Positions 34,056 to 45,947 of a stretch of 64,000 nt of DNA are shown here, piece by piece. Below the pieces are notes generated by a model, which saw only the letters and a list, made by a program, of their open reading frames with translations, had not been told where the DNA came from and did not search any database. The stretch covers positions 34,214,788-34,278,787 of the forward strand of contig NW_004624730.1 in the NCBI RefSeq assembly GCF_000247695.1. The letters run 5' to 3'. Position numbers and translations under genes: made by a program. Source of the stretch: Heterocephalus glaber. Its lineage: Eukaryota > Chordata > Mammalia > Rodentia > Bathyergidae. Numbering within the stretch: the first letter of the stretch is position 1; each line of letters opens with the position of its first letter.

Positions 34056-34081
<26 letters not shown>
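33909..34081 (+). mobile_element. B1 element with (GAAA)n tail
   Basis: Full B1 with internal duplication and a GAAA microsatellite tail. TSD GAAAGACTCTAAAT / GAAAGGCTCTAAAT. Confidence 0.9.
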
Positions 34082-34086
<5 letters not shown>

Positions 34087-34485
34087 GCTCTAAATATGCA
34101 GCCACAGGAACTTCGTGACAGTGAATCTACCAATATTAATGAGAAAAATGCTTGTGACAAAAAAGACAAAGGCATCTCAGAGGAAGTGACATCAACAGAA
34201 AACTTCATGTAAATGTGGACAGATTGATAGAATTAGAAAATTTCTTTAAAGATATTTCACAACATTGAAAGTGCAAAGGATAAAATAATGCTAGTTAGTC
34301 CAAACTTAGAAAGGAGTATGACAATTCCTGAAGGCATAGAAAAGATGCTTGTACCATATGGTAAGTTTTATGATCCGAAGAATCACACTGTTCAAACTAC
34401 TCTTTGTAAGTGTTTTACAAAGAAATTGAATACTTTAGTTCTCAGTTTTTCTAATTTTTTTTAGTGTACTAAGTAAGAATTTGTT

Positions 34486-34588
34486 TGTTTGTTTGTTTGT
34501 TTGTTTTGTTTTTTGGTACCAGGGATCGAACTCCGGTCCTTGCGCTTGCAAGTCAGGCGGCGGAACCACTGAGCTAAATCCCTGGCCC
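34486..34588 (-). mobile_element. ID element with (GTTT)n tail
   Basis: TSD AGTAAGAATTTGTT at 34472-34485 and 34589-34602. Confidence 0.93.
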
Positions 34589-34609
34589 AGTAAGAATTTG
34601 TTATATGAT

Positions 34610-34686
34610 CTTTTTTTTTGGTACCAGGGATTGAACTCAGGACCTTGTGAGGCAGGCACGGTGCCACTGAGCTAAATCCCCTCACC
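34610..34686 (-). mobile_element. ID element next to another ID
   Basis: TSD TGTTATATGAT / TGTTATATTAT; inserted just beyond the right TSD of the preceding ID. Confidence 0.88.
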
Positions 34687-34689
34687 TGT

Positions 34690-36340
34690 TATATTATTTT
34701 TAAATTTTTCTACATTTATACTTGACAATAAGAGAGTTAATGTTTTAACAAATTTTTTAAACATCACAGAACAATTGTAATTTCCCCATCAAATATTAAG
34801 ATTACTTAGTACAGTTTCACTTTGCATGCTCATTTTTATGGTCTTATACTACAATACCATTTTTATAGTCATGCAAAGTGAGGACTGTGCACATATATCT
34901 ATTCTCTACGAAGATACAGATATCCTCAAATCATTCGAACATACTTTACATGTAAAATGATGTTTTATCCCTTAAATATTTTAACCTGTACCTCTGTCTT
35001 GTAAGAACAATGGCATTCTCCCACTCTTATTGAGCTCAAGAAATTTAATACTCATATCCTACTATATCTAATATTCATCACATATGCAAATTTACCCAAT
35101 TGTCTAAATAATATCCATTGTAGTATCCAAATATATGTGCTGCCGAAGTGAGCACTGTAGTATCTAAATAGAAAGGTCAGACATAGCCTTTAGTTTATAA
35201 TCTAGTACAGTGCCACTACTTTTTTTGTTTTTCTTGCCATACATGGATATTTTTTAAAGGGCTCTGTAGAATATATCACTATCTGGATTGTCTGATTGTT
35301 CTTTCATGCTTAGGTTTAGACAAAATCTTTTTGGCAACAATACTATATAGACAATGATTTGTCCTCTGTTCATCAATATCACAAGGCACATAATGTCTGT
35401 TAGTCCCATTAACAGTCGTTTTAAATTAAGTCATTTAGTTGATGTGTGTGTCAGATTTCAGTACTGTTGGTTACCTTTTTTTGTTATTAGTGAGCAAATA
35501 CATGAGGTTATAGTTTGATACTATATGAGTATTTTCTAACTTTTCACCACATGGTATTAGCATCCATTGATAATTATTTCCTTATCAATTTTTATTTTGG
35601 TATTTGCAAATGATTTTCTAATTCTATCAGTCTATCTACATTTATTACCTAGCATTTTTTTTTTATGAGGAGGAACTTTCTTTTCTCTTGTGACCTTTGC
35701 CCTTTCTAAGTATTTTTGTAGACTGATGGATTTCCTCTTAATTCAATATTTTGTAATAAAATTACCATAATTATTCTATCATTCAAACTTCCCTATTTGC
35801 CCCATAAGAGGACATTCAGTTTGGATTCTATGTCCCCTGACTTGTCCCATCAGCTTGTGAATGTTTATCTGGTTATTTTTCAGTGAGTGTCAGATTTTGC
35901 ATTTAGATAATCTTAAAAATAGTTTAAGATCTAAAAGAATATTATCATTCTCCAAAGAGTACACATATTCCTAGCTGAAAGACTTATTTAAAGATTGTTT
36001 GGACTTATGATAGAGGCATGCTGTTTGGACTCACAACCTGCCACTCTGGCTTTTGACCCATTTTTTTTTTTTTATAGTTCTGTACATCTTGTTTATAAAG
36101 CCCCCATGTCTTTTTTGTACAGTACACCCAGTACTGTAATTTTTGCTGATTGTACTGTAAAGTACTGTAGTTTTTTGTTCTGTTATACGTTACAGTACTG
36201 CATGTAAGAGTTATGCAAATAAAAGCAAAGTCATCAAGTTGGAGTTTCCTTTGACCATTTCTTTCTTCTGAATATTGTGATGTACATATTATATACATTT
36301 CCTCATTTAGTGATCAATTCAATTAACAATCTAGTTTCAT
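34690..36340. other. AT-rich intergenic sequence
   Basis: No gene. Contains the AGTACT cluster near 36.1 kb. It may include decayed DNA-transposon sequence together with 33.7-34.4 kb. Confidence 0.4.
36115..36205. repeat. Cluster of AGTACT palindromes
   Basis: GTACAGTACACC, CAGTACTGTAAT, TGTACTGTAAAGTACTGTAG and TACAGTACTGCA lie within 90 bases. Similar runs occur in Tigger-type transposon ends, but this assignment is not established. Confidence 0.4.
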
Positions 36341-36355
36341 TAACAGAGTCCTAGG

Positions 36356-36454
36356 GGCTGGGGATTTGACTCAGTGGTTTTGCTGCCTGCTGCGCAAGGG
36401 CAAGGACCCAAGTTTGAGCCCTGATACCAAAAAAAACAAAAAAACAAAAAACAA
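36356..36454 (+). mobile_element. ID element
   Basis: TSD AACAGAGTCCTAGG at 36342-36355 and 36455-36468; the B box is diverged (AAGTTTGAGCCC). Confidence 0.92.
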
Positions 36455-37292
36455 AACAGAGTCCTAGGACAGATCTGTTGGTCGAAATAAATGGGCTAGT
36501 TTTATAGATAAGTGACCCAGAAAAGAACTTGTTGATTAACATAATTTTTATTCATTCCTCTATTTTGTTGAATGCTTGATATAAGTAGTTGCTGGGATGC
36601 AATATTTGAACAAAACAGACAGGATCCTTGGCTTTATGTAGCATGTGGAAGAGGACATATTACTCAAATAATCACTCAAATCAGTCTATCATTATAAAGT
36701 TTAATGATTGCTTTTAAGGCATTTAACAAAATAAAAGAATGAATAAAAATTGTTAATCAACAGGTTCTTTTCTGGGTCACTTCTCTACACAACTAGCCTG
36801 TTTATTTCCACCAACAGATCTGTCCTAGGACGCTGCTAATGTAACTAACATTTCCTGGCTTTTATCTTCAAGTTTAATAAAAACAGTTTCAGTTTCCATC
36901 TCCTTTTGGTCACATTGATTTAATTTCAGTATAGAGTTATTTTTAACCAAAAAAACATTATTTTTTGGTAACTGCAAAACTTTTAAACCAAGATATTACC
37001 TTAGTTTCGATGTAAACACACTCACTGATCCTGGAGAAGAGGCTATTTAGATCCTTGACTTCTAATTTAACTAACTTCTCAGAAAATTAAAAACCAGAGC
37101 GTCTCAGGGTGTGATGAAGTGAAAATAACACATACAATAAATAATGTTCCAAATACTTTCTTTTGCTTAATGTAGACTTCCCTGGTATAGTAAATTTCCA
37201 TCCACTTTACATTTAAAAGTGGGAGACAGCTGCTACTTTAAAGTCCATAGGCAAAAAGCCAAAAAATAATGGGAACTCTAACTGATACTATA

Positions 37293-37362
37293 CCAGGGAT
37301 TGAACTCAGGACCTTGCTCTTGCAAGGCAGGTGGTGGAACCACTGAGCTAAATCCCCGCCCC
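37293..37362 (-). mobile_element. ID element
   Basis: TACCAGGGATTGAACTCAGG to GAGCTAAATCCCCGCCC with almost no A tail; flanks ATACTATA. Confidence 0.85.
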
Positions 37363-37687
37363 AATACTATAATTTTTTATTTTAAAGACAGACTTAGCTT
37401 ACATTACTAAAACTTACATAAGCCTGTACAAATTATTTTTATTTTCATATTTTAATGTGCTAAGCCTGGCTACTTTTCTTTCTTAGACTTAAAGAGCACA
37501 TAAATGTCAACTGTATCACTTCTTTAGCCTCCAAGTCATTTCTTATTCAGTTAGCTTCCCTGAATAGGATCTCCAGGTCACAACTGGGTAATGGAAACTT
37601 TAAATTAGCTCATGTTTAGAGGGATTGCCATTTGCCTCTACTGCAGAAATATGAAATTGTTAGCTACTAAGCAGTTACTTTGCGGGG

Positions 37688-37854
37688 AGGGTACTGAGGA
37701 TTGAACTAAGCTATATCCCAAGCCCTTTGAATTTTAATTTTAAGACAGGGCCTTGCTAAGTCACTAAACTGCCTAACTGGGCTCAAATTTGGGATCTTCC
37801 TATCTCATCCTCCCAGAGTGCTAGAATTACAGACATGAACCACCATGCCTGGCT
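37688..37854 (-). mobile_element. B1-dID chimera, minus orientation
   Basis: A shortened ID half (GTACTGAGGATTGAACTAAGCTATATCCCA region) runs straight into a B1 half (AAGACAGGGCCTTGCTAAGTC to ACCACCATGCCTGGC). Confidence 0.65.
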
Positions 37855-38768
37855 CTGTGTTGCCATTTTTTGAGCATGATTTCAAACTGAGCATGCTCAA
37901 GGACATGCCTACTTCTACCTGTGATGATCTTTCTTGTATGAATATGTATGAATTCCCTAACAAAACTCCCTTTGTTTTGTTTACTCAGAGAGACACTGCT
38001 GTGGGAATTATCCCCAGTGTGCTCCTTACTTGCTGCAAGTAATTGATTTTTCTTCACTCTTTTATATCCTGGTTGTGTTATTGACTTTGCACTTACCAAG
38101 AGGCAGCCCCATTGCACTCACTAACAAAATGAGTGGGCATACCATGAGGCAACAGCTCATTTCCAGGCTTTATGAGAATAAATCTCTCTCCTCTACAAAT
38201 GTAGAATACAGCCCACTACTCTTCTTTTAAAACACACACAATTAAGCCTTTATAACTGACCTACATGTCAAATGTAGGAACCAATGTGCTTGCTATGCAG
38301 GTTTAGAAATGGGGACATTCTTAGTTGCAGTAGCAAGCAGTTCAATATCTCCCCTAAATTCTGGACTTCATTATCTAATCACCTTCTAAATTCTTCACTT
38401 GTATTACATCTATTGCAATTGTAACATGGCCAGAGCTATACTCCTGTTCCACTTACTCTCAAAAGCCTATTCTTCCCACAATCTTCATCATCTCAATAAA
38501 TAACTCCATTCCTTTGCTCAAGCTAAAACCTGAAGAGTTGTACCTGACTCTGCAGTCTCTCTCACAGCTTATATTCAATTCAACAGCAAATCCTCTCAGC
38601 TCCATCTTCAGCATGTGTCCACAGTATAATCACCTTTTACCGCTGTCACAGCTATCACACTAGTCCAAGCCACCATAGTCCCTTGCTTGACTATTAATTA
38701 ATCTTCCTGTTTTCACTTTTTCTATCCTAAAAGGTTCTTTTTCAAGCAACAGCCAAAGTAATTCTTTT

Positions 38769-38851
38769 TTTTTTCTTGGTACCAGGGATCAAACTCAGGA
38801 CCTTGAACTTTTGAGGCAGGTACCAAAACCACTGAGCTAAATCCCTGGCCC
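38769..38851 (-). mobile_element. ID element, first of a pair
   Basis: TSD CCAAAGTAATTCTTTT at 38753-38768 and 38852-38867. Confidence 0.93.
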
Positions 38852-38869
38852 CCAAAGTAATTCTTTTAA

Positions 38870-38958
38870 TTTTTTTTTTCTTTTGGTACCGGGGATTGAA
38901 CTTGGGTCCTTGCACTTGCGCAGCAGGCGGTGAAACCACTGAGCTAAATCCCTGGCCC
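38870..38958 (-). mobile_element. ID element, second of a pair
   Basis: TSD AATTCTTTTAA at 38859-38869 and 38959-38969, reusing the duplicated target of the first ID. Confidence 0.92.
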
Positions 38959-39328
38959 AATTCTTTTAAAATTTAAATGACATTGATTTTAATTTTTGTC
39001 TCAAGGTAAACTCCAAAGTTCTCAATATAAGCTTAAACTATCTTATGAGATCTGTTTTCTGGCCATCTCTTTGACCTCATCAATAGCACTCTTTTGTTCA
39101 TTACACTCCAGTCAAACTGGCTCTGTGGTTTGCCTGTAACTATCAAGCTCTCTCCTACCTCAGAGCTTTTGCACATGATGGTCTATCTAGTTATAATACT
39201 CTTCCTCTAGTGTTCTTGTGGCTTTCTCCTTCAATTTCCTCAGGTTTCTGCTTACATGTGTCCTTTAAAGGGAGGCATTCTCTAAATAGCATATCTTTAT
39301 CTTTAAAAAAAAAAAAAAAAAGCACCTA

Positions 39329-39444
39329 GGGCCAGGGATTTAGCTCAGTGGTTTCGCTGCCTGCTGCTCAAGCTCAAGGACCCAAGTTCAATCCCCGGTA
39401 CCAAAAAAACAAAACAAAAAAACCCCAAAAATACCCAACAAAAA
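39329..39444 (+). mobile_element. ID element
   Basis: GGGCCAGGGATTTAGCTCAG to CAATCCCCGGTACC with a long A/C-rich tail; flanks AAAAGCACCT and AAAAGCGCACCT. Confidence 0.9.
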
Positions 39445-40039
39445 AAGCGCACCTCATTCCCTTTCCCACATCACTTTCTATCACTTTCTGTAGGATTACC
39501 ATACATCTTAATTTATCTAGGACAGGTCTGGTTTCATCTGTATTGTTCTGACATAATTATGAATAATTCTCAATGTGTCCTTATTTGATAAAATATGTGG
39601 TTGTCCTATCTTTACTATGTTTTATTTTTACAACTTTCATTGCCATCTAATACCACCTGCTTCCCCACACTAGAATGTTAGTAAGAGTTGATCATTTGTT
39701 TTATTCTGTACTATGTAGGATTTAGAAATGCCTGGAACATGGGTTCAGTCCCAGCACTGGAAAAAAAGGAATAAAGAAAAGAAAAAAAGAAACAAAAAGG
39801 AAAGAAAAAGAAAAGATGCCCAGAACACAAATCTTCAATAAATATATGTTGAATAAATAAATGGGATTGTTGACCACCTGATGTATGTCAAGTGTCCTGC
39901 TAGGACACTTGAGGAGGACAAGATAAATAAGACACAGTCCCTATTCCGTGCACAGGCCTCCTCTGAGAAATTCTAATTTAATTGGTCTTATACAGTGACT
40001 GGAAACAGATATACAAGTATATACACACACACTCTTTTG

Positions 40040-40137
40040 TCTGAAGGCTTTCTTTTTTTTTTCTGGTACCGGGGATCAAACTTGGGTCCTTGTGCTTGCA
40101 CAGCAGGAGGCGAAAACACTGAGCTAAATCCCCAGCC
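40040..40137 (-). mobile_element. ID element
   Basis: CACACACTCTTTTG and CACACACTTTTG flank it; GGTACCGGGGATCAAACTTGG to GAGCTAAATCCCCAGCC. Confidence 0.9.
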
Positions 40138-40189
40138 CCACACACACTTTTGAAGGGGCTCAAGTGATTCTCATGTACAGGCCAGGTTG

Positions 40190-40832
40190 AAGCTTTTGGG
40201 CAAAGCCAGACATGTCAACCTGTAGCCCATGAGTCACACATAGCCCTAAGCAGCTAGTAATGCAACACCACAAGATCATAAACTTTTAATATTATTATGT
40301 GATTTTTCATGATTCAATTGAATGGTGCTTGAATGCAAACTGTAGGCAACAGGCTGTCTAGGGGAACATGGTGCAATGCTAACTCTGCCTCCTGTGCCCA
40401 CCGCACAGAATAAGTGGAATTAAAAAACTTTGTGTATCAGGCTGGGGATTTAGCTCAGTGATTCTGGTGCCTGCATCGCAAGCTCGAGGTCTCAAGTTCC
40501 TATCCCAGGTACCAAAAAAAACCCTTTGTGTATCAGACATTACACTCACTCTTGTGACTCGCTGAGTAAAATGCAATGATTAGCAATGTTAATGCTTCAA
40601 CTTACTTACATGTCTGTGTGCCTATGAAGACAGGTGTTTATTGTTATTAAGCAGATATGTAAGATTTCTTATTTAATTGAGCTTGTTATTTTGTAAAATA
40701 ATTTAATAAAATACAAAAAATGAAGGGACTTTTGCTATTTATATACATTAACTATATTATAGATTTTATATGTGGCCCAAGACAATTCCTCTTCATTCAG
40801 TGCTGCTCAGGCAGGCTAAAAGATTGGACACC
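40190..40832 (-). mobile_element. hAT-like non-autonomous DNA transposon, split by an ID element
   Basis: The right end AGGCTAAAAGATTGGACACCC and the inner GGCCCAAGACAATTCCTCTTC are the reverse complement of a common mammalian hAT-type repeat that starts near GGGTGTCCAATCTTTTGGC. The left end GTCAACCTGTAGCCCATGAG matches its other terminus. Subfamily not named. Confidence 0.55.
40441..40523 (+). mobile_element. ID element in the hAT-like transposon
   Basis: TSD CTTTGTGTATCAG at 40428-40440 and 40524-40536; the B box is mutated (AGTTCCTATCC). Confidence 0.93.
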
Positions 40833-41276
40833 CTAAGCACTAGCTCCCTGATGGAGGAATCAGAGATGAAAGGCAGATGGGCATCAGAATGATCTCTCCA
40901 GACTTCCAAATTCACCATACTGAGATTAGACATCATCATGAAAATTTAAGCTGTGTAAATGAGCCTGCATGGTTCGGTTGGCCAGGGCTACCAACAAATT
41001 CAATTCCTAAATTTTATTACTGTGCTGGAAAGAAGTCTTTACTGCAAAGAGAATATTGGCTTTGCAGAGGGTAAACAGCAAAAAATGGAAGCTATTTAGG
41101 GCCCAGAATGTCTCACAATAGTGTAAGAAGTGAGAAGGGAAAGATGTCCCACAGACAACTGGGTTTGGAACTGATGAAAATGACTACTCAGACCCAATTT
41201 ATTTGCTTTGTAACCATATCTATGTTCATAACCCTAATTATATCCTTAGGATAAACTCACAGGAACAAAAGTACTT

Positions 41277-41357
41277 GTGGGCCGGGGATTTAGCTCAGTG
41301 GTTTTGCAGTCTGCTGCACAAGCGCAAGGACCCAAGTTTGATCCTCGGTACCAAAAA
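41277..41357 (+). mobile_element. ID element
   Basis: TSD AAAAGTACTT both sides; A box intact. Confidence 0.92.
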
Positions 41358-41624
41358 AAAAGTACTTTTAACGCAGATGACTTCTGTAAACAATTATCAA
41401 AGTCTATCATGTTACTTGGGAATTCATTTTTTTAAAAGTAGATGGTTTCTTTTATTTTATATTTATTTATTTTTTGGTATCCATTAAATTTTAGATGTGC
41501 TTCCAGTAGAAACAACTTTCTTACTTCTAGATACTTCAAGAAATCTATATATTCTTAGCACCTTACTTGTATATCTCTGTTATGTTACCACAGTATACTT
41601 ATTTGTTTTCAGGTTAAGCCATAC

Positions 41625-41800
41625 CTCCAAACCACCTCCTACCCTCAATTGTTCTAAAAGACCAAGAGATCCTAAAACAGCAGCAACAAGGGAATTTCAA
41701 GTACATACTCTTCTCCCCTTTCCTCTGAGATTCTGACTCAGGAGGTCTAGAATGGGGTTGGGGAATCTGCAGCATACTTTCCCAGTGATTTGGGATGGCC
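41625..41800 (-). mobile_element. MER5-like fragment
   Basis: GAGATTCTGACTCAGGAGGTCTAGA and the following GGGGTTGGGGAATCTGCA match the middle of MER5/MER20-like elements. Orientation uncertain. Confidence 0.4.
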
Positions 41801-43306
41801 AATTTACAAACTTCACTGAAATAAACTAAAAGAGTGGAGACTGTCTTAGTCACCATTGCACAACTAGTGGCTGGAACGTACACACATGATAAATGTATTG
41901 ATCAAGTGAATGGTCAGAAAAACATTTGAGGACTTCTCTAAGGGAATCATCTCATATGGACTCAAAACCAGTTACATCAGACAGCACTTTCAGTATATGC
42001 AGTAAGACTTACTCAATAGGTCTAAAGCGAGGAAACTGAAACACATACTTGACTTTCCAGATACTATGAAAATAAATAGTTCAGCAGATAATTAGGCAAT
42101 TTACAAATGCAAATCTCAGATAACCAGACTAGTTTGTGAACTTGATTATGCATTTTATAATTTCTGCTATTCATATTTTATAGTTCATCTTCTACTAGGC
42201 TTTGTACTGTCACCTTTCTCAGGCAGATGTAATTTGCAGTCTTACTAGAGACAAAGATAAAGGTGAGTTCAGGAGAGAAGAGATTATAACTGAGAAGTAT
42301 TTTTAGTACTTGGAAGCGGTTTGCAAAATGGATATTCCATAACCTTATGGGAAATATGATTTTGAAATTTAAAATTATCAACATATTTAAGACAGTCTAT
42401 AAAGCAGTCTATCACTGAGCATTTAATTAATGCATCCTTAGTTCATGCTGATTAAATCCCCTACCTTTAGTTATTCTGACATTCCTGGGTGGCATTGTCC
42501 AATCTTTTCCCACCAACACCCAATTTGAAACCCACTTGAAGTAAATGTATTTCAGCCAAAATCTTGTATTGCTGTATGACCCTGACCCCAAGAGTACAGA
42601 ACTCCCTCTCAGGAAAATAGGAAATCTTTCTTCCGTAAGTTCTAGAAATTAGCCATTAACAATTGCTAGAGAAAATTCTTTTTTGGTACCGGGGATCGAA
42701 CTCAGGTCCTTGAGCTTGCAGGACAGGTGGGAAATTTTTCAATAATAGATTTTACATATTTAAAAGCAACTGTAATTTAGTTGCCTAGATAATAACAATT
42801 TGGTTTTTTGTCACTGTGGATATATCAACTAACTGCACATATGAACTTTTTTTGAAGCTTGTGCCCATTTATACACAGTCATAGAAAACATTACAGCTCA
42901 AATTTAGCACTCGTGGATAAGGCGTTGCTAGTCTATCATTTATGCAAATTGACTGTATTCTCTATGTGATTTCTGTACAGCAATAGTAAAAGACAAGCTT
43001 CTGTTTTCAAATTTCAGGTCTTTCATTGTGCTCTTAGTTATGATGGTCACTGATTCCTTTTTGGTGTGGTAACCAAAAGCAATTGTATTTCCCAGCAGAA
43101 TGATGCTGGGAAATTATTATATACTAATAATTGTGAAAACAGAAAGCAACAGAATATTTACAGTTGATAACACTTGCTATTAATGAAAATAAAAACTAGA
43201 AGCCTTTGGTCACTTGAAATTTTGAGAAAGAACTCTTGGCTTTTACCTTTGTAAATTAACTCACTGGAAGTATTCTAATGCACTGATTAGCTGTGCTAAA
43301 GCAAAT
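41801..43306. other. Intergenic, unassigned
   Basis: AT-rich; only the truncated ID at 42681-42730 is recognisable. Confidence 0.5.
42681..42730 (-). mobile_element. 5'-truncated ID element
   Basis: GGTACCGGGGATCGAACTCAGG then breaks off after GGACAGGTGG, lacking the A box. Imperfect flanks GAAAATTCTT / GAAATTTTTC. Confidence 0.75.
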
Positions 43307-43319
43307 GCAGCAGACAAGG

Positions 43320-43412
43320 CCTGGGGATGTAGCTCAACAGCACGGCACCTGACTGGCAAGTGCAAGGTCCTGAGTTTGATCCCTGGTACCAAAAAAAAAA
43401 CCCCCCAAAAAA
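43320..43412 (+). mobile_element. ID element
   Basis: TSD GCAGCAGACAAGG at 43307-43319 and 43413-43425; the A box is diverged (GATGTAGCTCAACAG). Confidence 0.93.
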
Positions 43413-43683
43413 GCAGCAGACAAGGATAAGAAATTAGCAATGAAAAGAATACTTGAAAAATTAAAATATTTTCATTCTAAAGCATATTCCAAGAGAATTA
43501 AATGGCTTATATAAAAGTATATGTGTGTGTGAGATTTATTTGCATGCATGTATCTTTTGTTTTTTTCAAGAACATTCAGGAAGTAGCCACATCTCATTTA
43601 TCTTATTTCTGTGCACTTTAGTATTTAATCCAGTGACTTGAATGTAGTAGATATTCAGTTCTATTTTCTTAAAAAACAGAACT

Positions 43684-43873
43684 GAGCCAGGCATAGTGGT
43701 GCATACCCTAATCCCAGGACTCTGGGAGACTGAGGCAGGAGGATCTCAAGTTCGAGCCCAGCCTGGGGAACTTAGCAAAATTCTGTATCAAAATAAAAAT
43801 ACTTTGAAAGGGCAGAGGATGTAGCTTTGTGCAAAGGCCCTGGGTTCAATACCCAGTACCAGAAAGAAAAAAT
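43684..43873 (+). mobile_element. B1-dID chimera, plus orientation
   Basis: B1 part (GAGCCAGGCATAGTGGTGCA to AACTTAGCAAAATTCTGTATC) is followed by an A-rich linker and an internally deleted ID half (GAGGATGTAGC ... CCTGGGTTCAATACCCAGTACC). Confidence 0.75.
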
Positions 43874-44054
43874 AGTGAACTGACATGTTAAATGACAAGA
43901 GAATAGATAAACAATACGTTATTGTTACTTGGACCATTACATAGCTACTTATTTAAAAGATTGTGTTAACATGGAAAGCTATTTATGATATAATTTTAGG
44001 CAAAATAATATATACAGTAATGTTATCATAGAAAAAAACTAAATAAAATAAGAT

Positions 44055-44443
44055 TGTGCCAGGCAAGCCTAATTGTCAATTTGCTGGATTATGAGACTCA
44101 TGGAAAGGTGAATGGGTCATGAAGGTGCTCCACTCATCAGTGGATTAATCCACTGATGTTCATAGCTGAATGTCCTATTATGAAGTGTGGCCCAATTGGA
44201 GGAGGTAGGTCATTGGAAGAGTGCCTTTGAAGGGTACATCTCTCCCTGACTCTCTTCCTCTGTGTTGTTCTGCCTACTACCTGCCATGAACTAAGCAGCT
44301 CTGCCTCACTTTTCTACCATGTTTCTGCATTGGAGCCACCCAGTCATGGACTGAAACATCTGAAACCATGAGCCAAATAAACTTCTCTTCAAGTTGCAAG
44401 TTATCAGATATTTTGTCCAGCAAAAGGAAAGGTGACTAATACA
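44055..44443 (+). mobile_element. LTR-like element (same family)
   Basis: Contains GTGGATTAATCCACTGATG, then ATGGACTGAAACATCTGAAACC, GAGCCAAATAAACTT and a GTGACTAATACA end. AATAAA is present where an LTR polyadenylation signal is expected. Confidence 0.6.
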
Positions 44444-45895
44444 AAGAAAGATGTAATTATATAAAAATATTAAAATGAGACTTTAAAGGATTAAACTATG
44501 GATATTTTGTTATTTCTTCTATTTCCTATTTTTTCTTTAGTAAATGTTTCTTAATCTTATAATGTGGTTTTTCTGTGGAATTAGTGGGAAATTTTGCTAT
44601 AAGAGTTGATGCACTGCTTTGTAACAGCTCTTATATTTCTGACATACTAAGTCATGTTACTATTTGACTTGTAAAGCCTACAAGCAAGAAGACTAGTTAG
44701 GAGATAACATGATAGTTTCTGTATTAGCCAAGCCTATGTTCAGCTATAAAGCCAAAAAACTGTTTAAACAGGTATTTATTTTTGACATTTAAGTCCAGAT
44801 GTAGTCATTCTAGGACTTCTGCAGCAACTTCAGGATGTCATGAATGAACCAAGTTTCTTATCTTTCTGTCTCAGCTTTCTCAGCTTCTGACTTCCATCTT
44901 TATATTTTCCACAACACGTTCACCTCTATTTTTGTCATGAGACTCTATCTCCATCCCCATGTCAGTATTCTAGGAAAGAGGAAGAGAAGAAATGGTAGGG
45001 GTGGCTCTATATTAGGAAACGTTTTCTAGAAATTTTGAGCATATGTCTAGAACTGTATCTTATGGTAACTCATAACTGCATGGAATCTAGGGAAATGAAA
45101 ATTTCAGCTAGGCACACTGTCACTCATTCTCCAGATCGGGGGAGGGTGTCAGAATCTTTCTCACAAGGAGGAAAAGGGAAACAAGCAGTGTCCACCCTAG
45201 CCCATCCCTCTTCTCACTCAAGGAATATACTCTTCTCCACCCTAGGGAATCTCAAAGCCTCATCCAATTGCTACAATGATCTCAGAGCCCAGGGCCCATG
45301 ACTCCTGACATTAGGAGTTAGTAGTCCTCATCAAGAGTGTCGATCCCCATGTTCTAGCAACCAAAATTTGAAGAAAAGTTACTTCACTCAGTACTGCCTA
45401 TTAAGTATTGCCTAGCGGACAAGGAACAGGATATTGGTAAAATGCCTGTAAAGGAGAAAATGAAAAACACAGTGGTCACTGCTCCATGAAACATATCAAA
45501 TTCTGTTGGATAATCATAGCAACAATTCTAAGCCCTTGGTCAATTAACCTGTTAGTTTCTGGCTTTGTAAGATCTTCCTATTTCATTATCTTCCATGGGT
45601 CACACCTGAGGTAGACATCACAGAGGCTACTTTTTCTGGAACAACTAAAATTCTGTAAGTCCAAGGAACCTAAATCCAACAATGTTTAGTGCATAACTTG
45701 GTGCCATTTTTCCTTTTGAGGCAACTGACTTTCAGAAAGTACAGAAGTAGTAGAGATTGGGAAATAAACTAGCTTTCAATTGCCTTAGGGGTTTTGGGTG
45801 AGGGGTAAAAAAGTTTGAGTTCAGGGCCTAAGGAAGAAAGATTTTTAGAATCCCAAAAGCTTTTATCCTAAGTAGGTTACTCCCTAGAAGTAACC

Positions 45896-45947
<52 letters not shown>

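Larger units (their letters stand above)
38370..39300 (+). mobile_element. L2-type LINE fragment with two ID insertions
   Basis: AGCCAAAGTAATTCTTTT, GCCATCTCTTTGACCTCATC, GCACTCTTTTGTTCATTACA, CAGAGCTTTTGCACATGATG and CTCTTCCTCTAGTGTTCTTG are collinear with L2. Two IDs sit at the AATTCTTTTAA site. Confidence 0.6.

Noticed and set aside
34481..34675. Frames giving FWYQGSNSGPCACEAGG-type peptides, here and at many other positions
   Set aside because: This peptide is the translation of the ID SINE in reverse, not a gene family.
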